Source: Pyrocephalus nanus (lineage: Eukaryota > Chordata > Aves > Passeriformes > Tyrannidae). Taken from it: a stretch of DNA of 64,000 nt. This document shows, piece after piece, positions 1 to 13,800 of this stretch. How positions within the stretch are numbered: position 1 is the first letter of the stretch; each line of letters begins with the position of its first letter. The translations under genes and the position numbers were made by a program. A model generated the notes under the pieces. It had not been told where the DNA came from, searched no databases, and saw nothing but the letters and a program-made list of their open reading frames with translations. Location: positions 32,748,145 to 32,812,144 of the forward strand of contig CM076266.1 in the NCBI GenBank assembly GCA_038380795.1, read 5' to 3'.

Positions 1-1746
1 CCTAATCTGGAATGTTTTATCTGTAAGTTTTTACTAATGGTTCTGATACAGATTTCTTCTGCAGTGTAGAATATACCCCCATAACTGTTAGATTTCTTTT
101 ACACATGTAAATCAGTAGTCATTGTTAGGAGGTAATAGAGCTATAATAGACTGTTTGGTTTTGATTTTTTTTTCAGAAACTTTACTTGAAATGCTTTTAT
201 TTTCCAAGCAATTTGATCCCAGAATTACTTGTCTCCATGCAGTATGTTTTGGGTTTTGTTTTTTTCTTTTGTAACTGGTTTAAAGTTTAAGTCTAAAGAG
301 ACCTGTAGCTTGGAAAGGTGACAGAACCTTTGGCGCCCCTTCTGAAGGTGTTCGAATGCTTAGCACTTTCTTATTTAGACTGAATCTAGTAAGTAAAACT
401 GCAACTTAAGCATTGAAAATTATCTTTATTTTCATCATCCTGCCGTATTGCAAAGCTTGAGTTATATATAGCTTCAAAAAGATAACATTTTTGAGTTACT
501 ACTTCCAAAGTTTAAGTAAATAAAGTATTTCTTCCTCGAGGTCTCTTGTGGTTGGGATCATAGTTGGGAGCTGAAAACATTGCCTCCACCAAAACTTTTC
601 TTGCTATAAAGGCTTCATTTGAAACTCCTGGTTGAAAAGCCCTTAAGCAAAGATAACCAGTGCTCAGGCCCCTTTCTTATAGGGTAAAAGGAAGAATTGT
701 GACAGGCCCTATGAATGTTTCACTTTTAGCTCTGATGGTGCAACAGAGGAAGAAAAATCCTATATATTCTTTCTTTTTTTGTTGTTTTCATCACTGTGAT
801 GATGCAAGGAATTGCTTATAAGCCTTCCCCCCCCACCACCCTCTTCCCTGTAAATTTGAGTAGCAGCTGTAAGGGAGTCCAGGAGACTGCTTTTGTTTCC
901 TAGAAGAGTGGTGGCACCATGATTACGTAGCTACAAGTTGTTGCCCTGTGGTCTCCTAAGGGCTTGGTTTGCCAGCTAATGGTTAACTGCATGCTCTGTA
1001 TGGATCTCTTATTGCCCCATCAGACATGAATTTGGAACAGGTTTAGCCTCTGGTGAGTTGTAAGGAGAACTGGCTATCTCCTCAAGTTTGTCTTGTTCTG
1101 TTCTAAGTTTTCTGGATCTTGTGGTTGGCTATTTGCAGTTTTCTCTCCCATTTGCTGAAGTCCCAGGCTAGCAAAGAATTATTACTAATAGCTTTTATGC
1201 CAAGAGTTCTGTAATATGGCTAAGAAAAGGTGAGATCACTTTGGGGAAGGAATAGGCATGGGTGCTGTATATCTGAGGGTAAGCTCGTGAACATCTTTTT
1301 TTAATGAACCTAATGGGGAAAGTTTAATTTGAGGAACAAATATGTTGTTTTTTTCAGTCCAAGGTTATTTATGTGCCAGTTAAAAAGGCACATAACAGCT
1401 GTGTGGTGGTGTAGGTACATCCCAGTACGGCAGAGTAATTTTCAGATATGCCGTACTCTTAAGGTTTTGTATCCTGTTACAAGCTGTAAGCTTGTAACAT
1501 TTGAAGTCCATAACTACAGTGAGTGAAAGGTCCCCTTCTGTTCTGTGTAGCTTCTGTCATCCTCACTTGAGTGTAGACTGAATGACATGAAAGAGAAACT
1601 TCAAAACAGATTTTTCTCTCTTATGCTAAACTTTATGTACATGGATTTCCAAATTTAAGTATGACTGCAGGAACTTGGTTAATACTGATAAAAGCTATTA
1701 GGAAATTCAATAGTTATTTTGTTGTTTTGTTTTTCTCTTCATTCAG
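1..1746 (+). other. TOP2B intron (5' part outside window)
   Basis: AT-rich. No trace of the preceding exon (the one encoding a SFVNSIATTK-like motif) is seen, so the whole stretch is intronic. No recognisable repeat. Confidence 0.85.
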
Positions 1747-1848
1747 GGTGGTAGGCATGTTGATTACGTCGTGGATCAAGTTGTGGGTAAACTGATAGAA
1801 GTGGTGAAAAAGAAGAATAAAGCTGGAGTTTCAGTCAAACCGTTTCAG
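1747..1848 (+). CDS. TOP2B: TOP2B exon (window exon 1): transducer, GGRHVDYV
   Basis: 34 codons beginning [11 protein letters not shown], the conserved start of this transducer segment in type II topoisomerases, and ending VKPFQ. The acceptor is ATTCAG. The donor is CAG|GCAAGT, a GC donor rather than GT; no GT nearby keeps the frame and the conserved junction to VKNHIW. Assuming the usual 36-exon vertebrate structure this would be about exon 9 (inference). Confidence 0.95.
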
Positions 1849-4800
1849 GCAAGTTACTTCTTACAAAAATATTTAAAAATATGAATGTGTGGAACTTTAT
1901 TGAGTAAATTTGTTTCTATGTTTTCAACAGGTGAAGAATCATATATGGGTTTTTGTTAATTGCTTGATTGAAAACCCATCATTTGATTCCCAGACAAAGG
2001 AAAACATGACGTTGCAACCTAAAAGTTTTGGGTCAAAGTGCCAGCTATCTGAGAAATTTTTTAAAGCAGTAAGTAAACCTTTTTTTCTTTTTTCCTTTTT
2101 TTTTTTTTTTTCCCTCTGGGAAGCAGGAATTGATGTACTGGATCCAAGTGGATATATGCTCTGTTACAGAAGGTTAATTTTAGTGCACTGTGGTATTCTG
2201 AAGTTATTTGCATACTATGAAAATGGGATGGAGGAACCTCTGGTCTTAATAATGGAAGTAACAACTGTGTTTTGACTCTTGCCCTGGATTTAAAAGCAAG
2301 CTTGACCTGATCAGCCCATTTATTGGAGATTCTGGTATTTATATTGATGAAATGAATGTGACTCTTAAAACCTAAATATAGTCCTTGACCAATTTTTTTT
2401 TTTGTTAAAATATTTTTCTGAAGTTGAGAATATTGTCTACCTTATTCTTTGGTATCAGTCCTATTCTGTTTCACTAAGGTGAAAAGAGAGGGAGGGGATA
2501 TGTTGCATTTATTGTTCTTCCAGTAATCAAGGAAATGCAAAACTGGGGCTGTAGTATTAAAAGTGATCATTATTGTTGGGCAACAGGTCTAAAATTTTTT
2601 CTGTAGATGGGTTAAGAATTACTATTCTAAGGTAATGTACTAGTAGAAATACACTGTAGAGGTTTTTCCTCTATTTTTATACAATGAAGCAAATGTAGAC
2701 TTCTGTTAGCCAGAACTCAATATAATGTGCTCTATTTAGGACCAGTAGCATAAATGGAGCTCCAGTAGTGAGGAGAATGGTGCTAACTGCTTATACTCTT
2801 TGGCATCAAAACTCCACTTGCTGTGTAGTGTTTTCAGCTTCTAATTCTGTATTACAAGTGACATTCTTATAGAACTTACAGGGGAAAAAACCTCACAACA
2901 CAGTATCATGTAACAAAATCTGAAGAGTGAATACATGTATTTCAATCAGCAGGTTCGATTTACAGTGTTTCTAATATTCCCTGAATTGAACATTGATTTC
3001 CAGGTGTGTTAAATGTGCAGCAGAATCTCCACAATGAATGCTGCATTGTGGGCGATAATGAAAAGCCAAAGCTCACAGTATTTGTTCCACCTGTATTTTG
3101 TTTTGATGTGAAACTAAACCTAAAGCAGTTTTAGTTTAGAAAATATACTATATGGTACTTTTTCTGCAGATGCATTTCTAAAAACGATACCCCTTTCTCA
3201 AACAGTTGATATAAAGCCTTATTCCTAAATGGTTTTCATTGTCTTTCATCCATTTCCAGTCATTTCCAAAGAAACTTTAAATGGTCATAAATATCCCATA
3301 TGGTTACTTTTTGCTGTCAAAGTCCAGGAAACGGGTGCTTTAGAAACTAAAATGTCTCAGCACATTAACCACAGAACATAAGATAACCTCTTGTTAGGTC
3401 TCAGACCTCCTTTCTTCTTTCTACCAGTTATATAATGGGTGGAAAAGGATGCTCTGTTTTGGTTATGCATGCATAAAATGTAAGGAGTAAGGTATATGTT
3501 AATTCCTTGACATTCATGTATTGCAGTTTTTAAAATTTAGAGAGCTTTGAGAAGCAGTGTTGGATCATCGACTTAAAATTGAGATGTGAGAATCTGCTAT
3601 GTGAAGCTTTAGTTTTCTCATCCACAATTCTGATCTGTTACTTGTAGGCCTCTAACTGTGGTATCATAGAGAGTATTTTGAACTGGGTCAAATTCAAGGC
3701 ACAAACTCAGCTGAACAAAAAATGTTCTTCCGTGAAACACAGTAAAATCAAGGGCATTCCAAAACTGGATGATGCTAATGATGCCGGTAAGAATTATGTT
3801 TAATTTCTCTAATGTTTCTTTAATGTTTCTTAAACTTTACAAACATAATTTTAAACCTGACTTTATTTTTCATCTTTATGGATTTTTTTAATAAAAGTCT
3901 TTCTAGTTTTCCAGACTTTCTAGAGGTAGAATTGAAAACATGATCATGAGTTTGATATCAGGAACACTGTCCTCTCCAGAGCAGAGAATTAATAACACTG
4001 AACAAAAGCGGCATTCTAGTTTGATGTTGGAAGAGTGTGCGTATTCTAATTGTGGTTTTCTGCTAAATAGTGTTACCAATATTCTGGTTTGGATGTCTCC
4101 CTGACCTTTCTAATGTAAAAAGATCAGAATCTTTATAGGGCCACAAGCTATAGAAAGTAGATCACATAGTGTGCACACCTGAGGTTCAAGAGATTTTTTT
4201 TTCATAAGATTTTAAATGCCATTGGGTTCCTGTCTGGGAATAAAGGGCAAACTAGCAATCTCTGCTGGCTTGCTTCTTTAGCACAGATAGAGATCAGGAT
4301 CAGCTGGCAGTCTTTGTGCCAGTAGCAATGGGAGTTGTTCTTGAATTATTTGAGGGGCACATATGACTGAAGAGCTTGAAACGTTGCCATTCTGTGTTAA
4401 TGTTACTTCATTTTTAATACATCCTTACATTAAACAAAGGTAGAGAAATTGCAATGAAGTAGATGGGTGGGCTGAGTAGGTAAAAGCATGTAAAACTGGT
4501 AAAGAAGCTTTTTTTTTAATTTCTGAGCTTCAGTGTTCAAGCCAAAATTGACTCAAAGAGATGATGAGACCTGTTTAATTTTCTTCCCTTTTTGATTCCT
4601 TGGTATTGATTTTTTTTAATTTTATTTTATTACTTTTCCTGTTATTCAGATGTCATATTTTGTCTCAAGAGTTGATAATCATGTCTTCTTTAACCAGTAT
4701 TTTGTTTGTGGAATTGGCATTCCTTAGTCAGATGTAAGTTCCTGGTATTTTTCTTCCATAGAAGATTGTGTGCTTGGAGAAATTATGGCTACAAAGCCTA

Positions 4801-7800
4801 ATTCTCCTAAATCATATAATGAATAATTTTGGGCACACTGTCTTCATAGGATTTGTTATCTCTACTTTGGAGACCAGCCTTCAAAATCACTTCTTACACA
4901 GTTTTTTGGTGGAGAGACCCTGGAACTTCCTCAACTAAGCAGGCATGTAGGGATTCATTTGGGCTCAACAAGGGTGCCTAAAGATCTACACGTCTTGAAT
5001 CCCTGTTACCCAAGTATTTTTCTGCTGCCTAGTTCCATGGGGAGTGGGAACTCCACATCTCCCAAGGAGGCTTACCTGGGTATTGGTTTACTGAAGATCT
5101 GGAACATATTACATTTCTCACATTGAAGGCATTGCGTGTTTGGGGTGGACACAAAGAGAGGCAGAGAGGCATTCAGTTTCTGAGTACAATGTATATCGTC
5201 ATATGCAGGCTTTGCCTGACTTTCTGAAGTGTTATCTGTACTGGAAGAGATGTTTTAAATTAGAGGATCACTAGTAATACATTTAGTAAAAAGTTCTTAA
5301 GTAGTTTCTTTTTAAAGACTGAAGGTATCATATGGATCATCTGTTTATTCTTGGAAAGGAACATTTTGGGTTTTTTGCACTATCAAAAATAATCAGGATC
5401 TCTGATTTCTCCTTTCATAGAGAAAGGGAAGGCAGAAGGTGATATGAAAGAGTGACTCCTTTAGTGTAGCTGAGGTGATTGATCTGGTCTTGAGAACTTG
5501 TCTCAGTGAACTTCAGTTGTTAATGGTGCCTAACTGATGATGTTTCTTAACATAAAGGGAGAAAGGAATTACTGGTACCATGGAAATTCTTTAAAGACTA
5601 CCCAGGCAAAAAACATTGTAGAACTACCAATCCTTGCCTTTGGGACCTTAATAGAAAGGATTGTGGTGAAAGGAGTAATGGGTTCAAACTGGAAGAGGGG
5701 AAATTTAGATTAGATGTACAGAATAAATTCTTTACTGTGACAGTGGTGAGGCACTGGAACAGGTTGCCCAGACAAGTGGTGGATGTCCCATCCCTGGAAG
5801 TGTTCAGGGACAGGTTGGATGGAGCTCTGAGCAACCTTGTCTAGTGAAAGGTGTCCCTGCCCATGGCAGGGGGGTTGGAACTAGATGATCCCTAAGGTCC
5901 CTTCCAACCCAAACCATTCTGTGATTCTATGACTGAGGGGTTCTAAGGGTCAGGTGAATTAAGGACTATATGTCCTCCTTCTGTGTGTGAGAGGCAGATC
6001 AGTATTCCTAGGTCCAAAAAATTCAGCATGCGAGACTGTGAGTATATTGTGAAGAGTTACACAGTTATAAATCATCTTTTCAAAAGAATTTCAGACCTCC
6101 CTGTAAGCTGGAGAAAAGGTTTAAATGATACATGAAGATACAGTTTCAGGGAGATTGTTTCAAGACATCCATTTGTGTCACACAGAGTAACCTGTGTGTA
6201 GCCTGGGAGCAAAATGCAGTGTGTTGTAGTTGATGTATTTGTTGATACATAAGAATAGGAGAGAGGTATCTGTACAGTGATGTAGCTGCTGCAGATTTCT
6301 TCCCCCACTGTAAAGAATGAGTCCTACACCTGGTCATGCTTGCTTTTTTGTGATCTTGATGAGGTACACATAGTTCTGTGGAGGTGCTCTTGTTGGAGGT
6401 GCAGGGTTAGAAAAAAAGCAAAAATAAAGAAATAGGTATATAGGACTGTAAGGGCACAATGAGATTACTTAATCTGGTGAAGCAGAAGAGCATTTTTTGA
6501 ACCTACCAGTTGATTTAGTTCTTTCTTAGAGTTCTTTAGAGCTGTGCTCAGAAAAATACCTGGCACATTGTATTTCCATGAAATAAATTGCTAATGATTG
6601 CATCCATTCCAGAAGGAAGTCCACCTGGATTACATTCAGATGTGTTTTCTGCAGTTCACTTAGGGAAAAATATTGACTGTCATATATTCTGAACAGCAGA
6701 CTAGTATTTTTCTTGGTATTTGCAGTACACTTTGTTGATAGGTATTGACACTGTGAATAGCTGCCTAATTTAGATTCTCTTTGGCCAAACATCTTGATTC
6801 AGAAAACCAAAGATGTTGAATGTAAATTCTATGTAATAGGGAAGTATGGGTTGGTTTTTACCTACCTGGTAAAAGCAAATCACAGCACCTGTTTTAAATT
6901 TCAGTATATTCAAAACTTATTTTATTAGAAATATGTGAGACTTAACCAGATTGAAGTTTTTTGTAGTCTTTCCTACCGCTTAGCCTTGATAAAATAGCAA
7001 AACTGCTTAATGAGCATTTGCACTCTTGCAAAAGGATAGATTCCTTTTTTCAACCTGCTTGTTATTTGGAACATCTATTCCCCTACTGCAGTTGCAGTAA
7101 ACAGAACATAAATGTCATCACAGTTTTGAATATATTGGGCACACAGGCACCAAAATGCACTGTGTCTTGTAGAGTCAAAATTACATTGTTAGTGAAGATT
7201 TATTTTTCTGTTCAAGAAATTTGTGAGGTATAATAAGTGCAAATGTTCTCATCCTTTGAGCTTTTCTGTCAAGTTTTTCTTACAGTTGTTTGGCTTCAGC
7301 TGATGGACAATAAAAAAAGAAACCCACAGAAATGATTTAATAAATTACTTTTTAAAATATACTGTGAGGAAAGGGGAAATACAGAATGGGAAATAACTCC
7401 TGTGTGTAACTCAGACATGCATAATGTATGTGTGTAAGAAATTCGCAGCCAGAAAAATGAAATGGTAAAGGCACAGAAGCAATCAGACTTTTTTTGTGCA
7501 GATATGTAGGGACCATTGTATAAGAAGTGCCACTATTGCATCCCATTTTGTCTATTTTGCTCCTTGTCCATAGCAATCCATAGGGTACTGCTAAGGGCAA
7601 GGATATGTGCAGTTTTAGTGGTGTGAAGGGCCATCCCTAAAAATAGAAATGAAATGTAATTAAGTGAAGAGAAGGAAGAATTCAGTTGTATTTTTTTGAG
7701 TACGCTTTCTGAGTTTTTTGCCTTCCCTCTACTTCTTCCTGGCCTGCAGGTGGCAAACATTCCTTGGACTGCACGTTAATATTGACAGAAGGAGACTCAG

Positions 7801-10800
7801 CCAAATCTTTAGCTGTCTCTGGCTTGGGTGTTATTGGCAGAGACAGATACGGAGTATTCCCACTCAGGGGCAAAATTCTCAATGTTCGAGAAGCTTCTCA
7901 CAAACAGGTATGCAGTTTTGTCCTCTCCTTTTTGCTGACAAACGGATGTCTCCTGTTTATTTTTGATTTCTAGATTTACACCTTCATATTTTATTTTTTT
8001 TTTTTAATGAAGATTTTGCGGCTGGGATTTCATAAAGCACCAGCTACTTTAAAGTCTGGAAATACTAAGTGTTGTAATACAGTACTGGGATGATAAAGTT
8101 AACTTCTTCACAAGTGGAAGGAAACTTTGCTGTGACTCATATTAATATTTCACGTGAATATTTAAAAACCCTAACATTTTTTTATACTCTCCATTGCCAT
8201 GTGATTTTATTGGCTCACAACCTGAGTGCAGCAGCATTATCCCATCTCATTCTTTCTGCTGCTCTCCATAACTTGTCTGTAATAAGAGATGTGTTGCATA
8301 TGCCCACAGAAACAGTGGAAAGAAAGGGCAGCTCTGTGAGATGACTTTTTGTTAAACATGCTGTTTTCTCCCTGCTCTCCTGACCCAAAGTGCTCTGGCC
8401 ATAGAGGAGAAGTGAGTGTGGTGCAGTCTTGAGAATTTGCATGTACAGAAGAAATATTTACAGGTGCAAAGGCTGTGAGGGGTTGGACATAAAAAGGTTA
8501 TGAAGTTGAGGCTGGAGTGCGTTGAAAAAGCATCTCTCAAGCCCACCTAAAAAAGAGTGAGATATTTCTAAATTTCTGCTTTTTACACTGATTTCAAAAA
8601 TAACTTTATTATACAGATTATGGAAAATGCAGAAATCAACAACATCATCAAAATAGTTGGACTACAATACAAGAAAAGCTATGAAGATCCAGAATCTCTG
8701 AAAAGCTTGAGATATGGAAAAATTATGATCATGACAGATCAAGTAAGTCTGAAATTCATGGATTTTAATATACAGAGCTTCTTACAGTATGTCTTGCTAC
8801 AGTTTCTCAGGTTATCTTTTTGTGTATTACAACCTGTCTCAGCTCTGACAGTAAGAATGCATTCAGAGAGAATCCCTAACGTATGAGATTTCTTTACAGG
8901 ATTAATTTATCTATGGTGGTGTTTTGGTTGCTCCAAATGAACAACTGGACTTCGCTGCACTAAATGGTAGAGAAGGCAAAGTAATAATAAAAACATGCTT
9001 TTGATAACTCAAAAATATGTTGAAAGTATGGACAAAAGGGAACAGTAGATGAGGTGGTATTGATATCAAGTCAGGTAGAGACAAAGAACAAAGGCAAATA
9101 ATTTTGGATCATCTCTTGAACTGTCAATCATCTTTCCACCAGTGAGAACTGGGGGCTGGGCTTGGCTGTCTTCCACAAAAATTCAGCTCTCTGGTGTTTG
9201 GGAGAGTTGTGTAGCTCTCAGTGAAAACATAACACAGGCAGAAAAACTTTGAGCTGCAACCATGCACTTGGCTTGGAAGGACTTATTATTAGCTCAGGGA
9301 TAGTGCTGTTCACAGGTATTTTATACCCAGGACCAGTTTGGCATCCAAATTAAAACCAACTGTACCCTTCTGTGCTTTCTGTCAACAGATGTTATTTTGA
9401 TGTATCCAGGCCAGTGAGTGGGTTTTTGCTGGTTTTGGAAATCTGAACTTTTATAAGATTGCCTTGTGTTCTGATTTAGGATCAGGATGGATCTCACATA
9501 AAGGGCTTGTTGATTAATTTTATTCATCACAATTGGCCATCACTGTTGAAACATGGTTTTCTTGAGGAATTCATCACCCCTATTGTGAAGGTACAGATTC
9601 TATTATTGAGATTTTATGGATTACTTACAGTGCAACAGAAAAGTTGATTTGTTTGTTGTTTTTTTTAAAGGCAAGCAAAAATAAGCAAGAACTCTCATTC
9701 TATAGTATACCTGAATTTGATGAGTGGAAAAAGCATATGGAGAATCATAAAGCATGGAAGATAAAATACTACAAAGGTTTGTTTAAAAATGAATAAGGGA
9801 ACCCTATGGATAAATAATAATAAATGGGTGTTATGAAGTTTCATTTGTAGCTGTTTTCATGATAGGATTTTACGCAAGAATTTTATAATATTCCCAGTAA
9901 AATAAAAGGGGTAAGATAATAAAATTTTAATTTTTAATATTAAGTAACAATTTCTTTTATTGTACAGGATTGGGTACCAGCACTGCTAAAGAAGCAAAAG
10001 AATATTTTGCTGACATGGAAAGACATAGGATCTTATTTCGGTATGCTGGTCCTGAGGATGATGCTGCCATTACACTGGTAAAAACTTATAAAAGTGCTTC
10101 TGTATATGATATGTTTTAGTTTCCCTTGTTTGCTGAAAATGGCACATGAGAAAGACCTAGGAGGGTTGTTATGGGTTTTTTTTGGAGTACCTGAAAAAAA
10201 TACTTCTAGGAGAGAAAGAATCTTTTGGAAAATATTTTATATTTTGGAATAAGCTTTATCCACGCTACAAAATCAGCTCTGCCTTCTGCTTTTAGCTTTG
10301 ATAGTTTTGTTTAATGTGGCTATCAAGAAATGTTACAGTCAGACTTTTTTTTAAAGACAGAACATGCAGAAAAGTAAGACACTAGAACCCAAACAAATTA
10401 TGTTTCACATCTACTTAGGCATCTGTATTTTGTTTCTGAGCAGATAAATCAGATAAATATTATTTATTCATTGAAGATATATCACCGCGGCGTGTGTGTA
10501 TTCATGCATGTGCTCTACATATTTGAATTTGCAATCTTGTAGATAGTTGAGTGCGGGAAAGTACTTGTGTTTCAAAGAAAGTTTGTGGAAGGACAAAGGA
10601 TGAGGTGTCTGGAATGAAGCTGCTTTTTCAAGAAACATTTCAACTTTTATCTACTTTGATTTGCTATTTTAATTGTGGGTCGTATTAAAGAGAAAAAAAG
10701 AGTAGGAGAGAAAAAGAAGAAAAATGGGAGAATACGCATCTTAAACAAAACAACTTTTTCCTTATACCACAGATGCAGTAAAATTTGTGTTTTTACTAAT

Positions 10801-13800
10801 AGAATTCTGATCTCTATGTCTGCCAGTAGACCTCCCTACACAGGCTGGTGCCTGAGGCCACGTAACCTGTTATGGCTGATCCTCATTGTTGTCTAAGATG
10901 GTATTCTGTCAATTCAGGATGAAGCTGATCATCTCTGTTACACCTGATCAGCTATGACCAGTACTGGAGCTGTTAGCAGAAGCTCCACTTGTACTCCTAC
11001 CCACGTTTCTTCTGCTGATAGCTGTAATCCCAGCCCCAAGTTTACCTCTGGGCGTAAGTGGTGTAAGATTATGGGCCCTACCAGGCCTCATGATAGCTGT
11101 AATCTAGGAAAGCAAAAATTATTTCACATAGCAAATTTGTCAGCGTTCTGGAGAACTCTTTTGCTAGCAAAGGAGGTATTAAAATAGCAGTTTTAAGAGG
11201 GGAGAGAAAAAAATCCTCCTTATTCTATTCAAGAATAAATATTTGAGAACAGTTTTTAGTCAAGCTCTTAATTCTGTTAATTCTGTTCTATTAAAGTAAT
11301 TTTTATGCTGATACAGCTCTTGGTCATTTTTCACTTGAGTGGTCCAGAAAATGTATAGATAAACTGAAAGGTGACAGAAGAAAATTGTAAGAATTTAGTA
11401 ATATTTTTTACAAAAGGCTAGGCTTAAGCCTTCATATGTCTGACAATGTGAATTACCAGGCTTTGGTCACAAACGAAGTCAGTCTGATGCAAAACAGGGT
11501 GATATCACTTAGTCCCTTTCTCAGAGACTAAATTACTAAGGTTTAATATTTATTATGTATTATCATGGTCTCCAGAGAAATGAAACTGCTCATTGAGCTC
11601 TTTTGGAGTGCTCCAGTTAGAGTCCTTTGAAAAAGATAGTGCCAATGACTATCTTCTTATGCAGCAGAGTGGTTGAAATCAGGACATGGTGGAGTCTCTA
11701 TGTTATTCCCTGAGGAAAAAAAAGACGGTACTTCAGCAACTCACAAAGTTTTCCTAAAGTAGTCAAAATCTTTCTTAAATCACTGTAAGAGCCCAGCACC
11801 CAAGCTGTGAGCTCACTTGGTGGTGTTTTTGCTTTAAAAATATATAAGGCTTCAAAAATCCGCTTGCCAGATCTATTAAAGAGCTTTTGGTTCTTTTAAA
11901 ACCCTTAAGGGAGAGTGCAAAAGAGAGAAGCACGTGTTTCCTCATGAGATACTTTTACTGGTAAACTTTAGAAAATAGGAGTACTTGGCAGAAGTTTAAA
12001 GGGTAACATTCAACCAAAACAAAGCATTCCACAAAGCCTTAACTTAGCACATGCTAACAACTTAGCAAAATGCAGCCCATCTGGTCTCAAGCTACCCAAA
12101 ATATTAAGAAAGGAGATTTGGAGAAGAAGTAGTAAACAAAGAGAGAGAAAAAGAGAAAATTATAGCTACTGCCCAAGAGTCCTGTGCAATTCCAGTGTCC
12201 AGGTGGCAGGGTCAGAACAAGCACGGAGAGCACTTGTTGCTGCTTTCATGAGCTTTGGGGCCCCTGTGGCCACACCTCTCACCCCCAGGTGGGAGTTGCG
12301 GCCCGCTGGCCACTCTGGAGCTCTGGGCAGGGTGAGGGGCAGTGTTCCCACTGTGTTATCCATTCTGGAGCTGGGGTAGGGGCTCCAGGGAATGTGGTGA
12401 GTAGCACTGCTCCCAGTGTGTTATTGGTTCTGAGGCTGTGTTGGGGAGGAAAGGGGGTGTGGTGTAGGCCGTGCTCCCGGCCTCCATTTGACTGATGCTG
12501 CTCCATGGTGTCCCAGGGAGGCTGGCAGGGGCTGAGCTATGGGATAGGCCTCCATAAATATCCCACCTCCATGAAATTCGACCTGTTCCTTCCCTGCCAC
12601 ACCCCCCTGCCTTGAGTTGGTCCGAGCCAATAATTAATATAATAATCCAGGGTCTCGCAGTCACATACTCATTTTCTGTGTGATCTTGTACTGTTTTGGA
12701 GAAGAAACTCTCTGAAGGAGAACTCTGTTTCTCTGACATGACAGAGTCAGAACACTCCTGTGTACTTTCACAGGGTGGTTGCTTAAAAGTGACACCTTGT
12801 CATCCTGAAGGCTGAGGCCTTCAATCAGCTGGCCTAAACTCTTAGTCTTTTCATGTGGTGTCATTTTTGTCAACTTGTCAATTTTCTTAAGAGGACTAGG
12901 AATAACCATTCAGGAAAAGTTACTGGCATTCTGTGGCTCCAGGGCATGGAGAGGACAAGAAGAGTAGGGTTTTTCTAATACCTTCAGTTGATTTTCTTGA
13001 TGAGAGATAGTTATAGTTCAGTCTAAATGATGAACCCAACCTTAAAGGTCGGTGGGGAAAGACCTTCAAACCTGTTTATCAAAGGACGACTCTGATGTGA
13101 AGATGGAAAGAAGAATGATAAGATTTGTCCAAAGGCATGCAAATTTCGGGAAAGTAATATAAATTTAAATTGCAGTCAGCAGAAGATCTGTCAGTTCAAA
13201 AACATCGTGCAAAAATGTGTGAAAAGTCATGAGCTGGTACTGCTGCTTAAATGTAAACATTAGTTATATGGATTAGCTTGTCCAAATAAACCTTATTGAA
13301 TACTCGATCAGATAGTGCAATATAATTAAAATTCTAACTGAAGTAACATACATTTACACAAACATTTATTTTGCTGATAATTTAGTGTGCTTGGAATCTT
13401 TTCAGGCCTTCAGTAAGAAAAAGATTGATGACCGAAAAGAATGGTTAACAAATTTCATGGAAGACAGACGACAGCGTCGGCTACATGGCCTTCCCGAGGT
13501 GAGTCCTAAATAATAGTAATAAATCTACAGGGTGAGATTTAAATGTAATGTAGTGTTTGTATTGAATGAATAATATATGTGTTTTTTTTCAGCAATTTTT
13601 ATATGGCACAGCAACAAAACATTTGACTTACAATGATTTCATTAACAAGGAGTTGATCCTTTTCTCAAATTCAGACAACGAGAGATCTATCCCTTCCCTT
13701 GTTGATGGTAAGGTGGTAATTCCTTATGATTTGTGGCAACGTTCCTCTTTATTGATGGTTTTTAAAGCTGTGTTTGTACTGAAATCAATGCATTCCAGTA

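Noticed and set aside
12356..12739. A 127-codon open frame on the - strand
   Set aside because: Lies in the GC-rich minisatellite block; low-complexity composition and no family resemblance.
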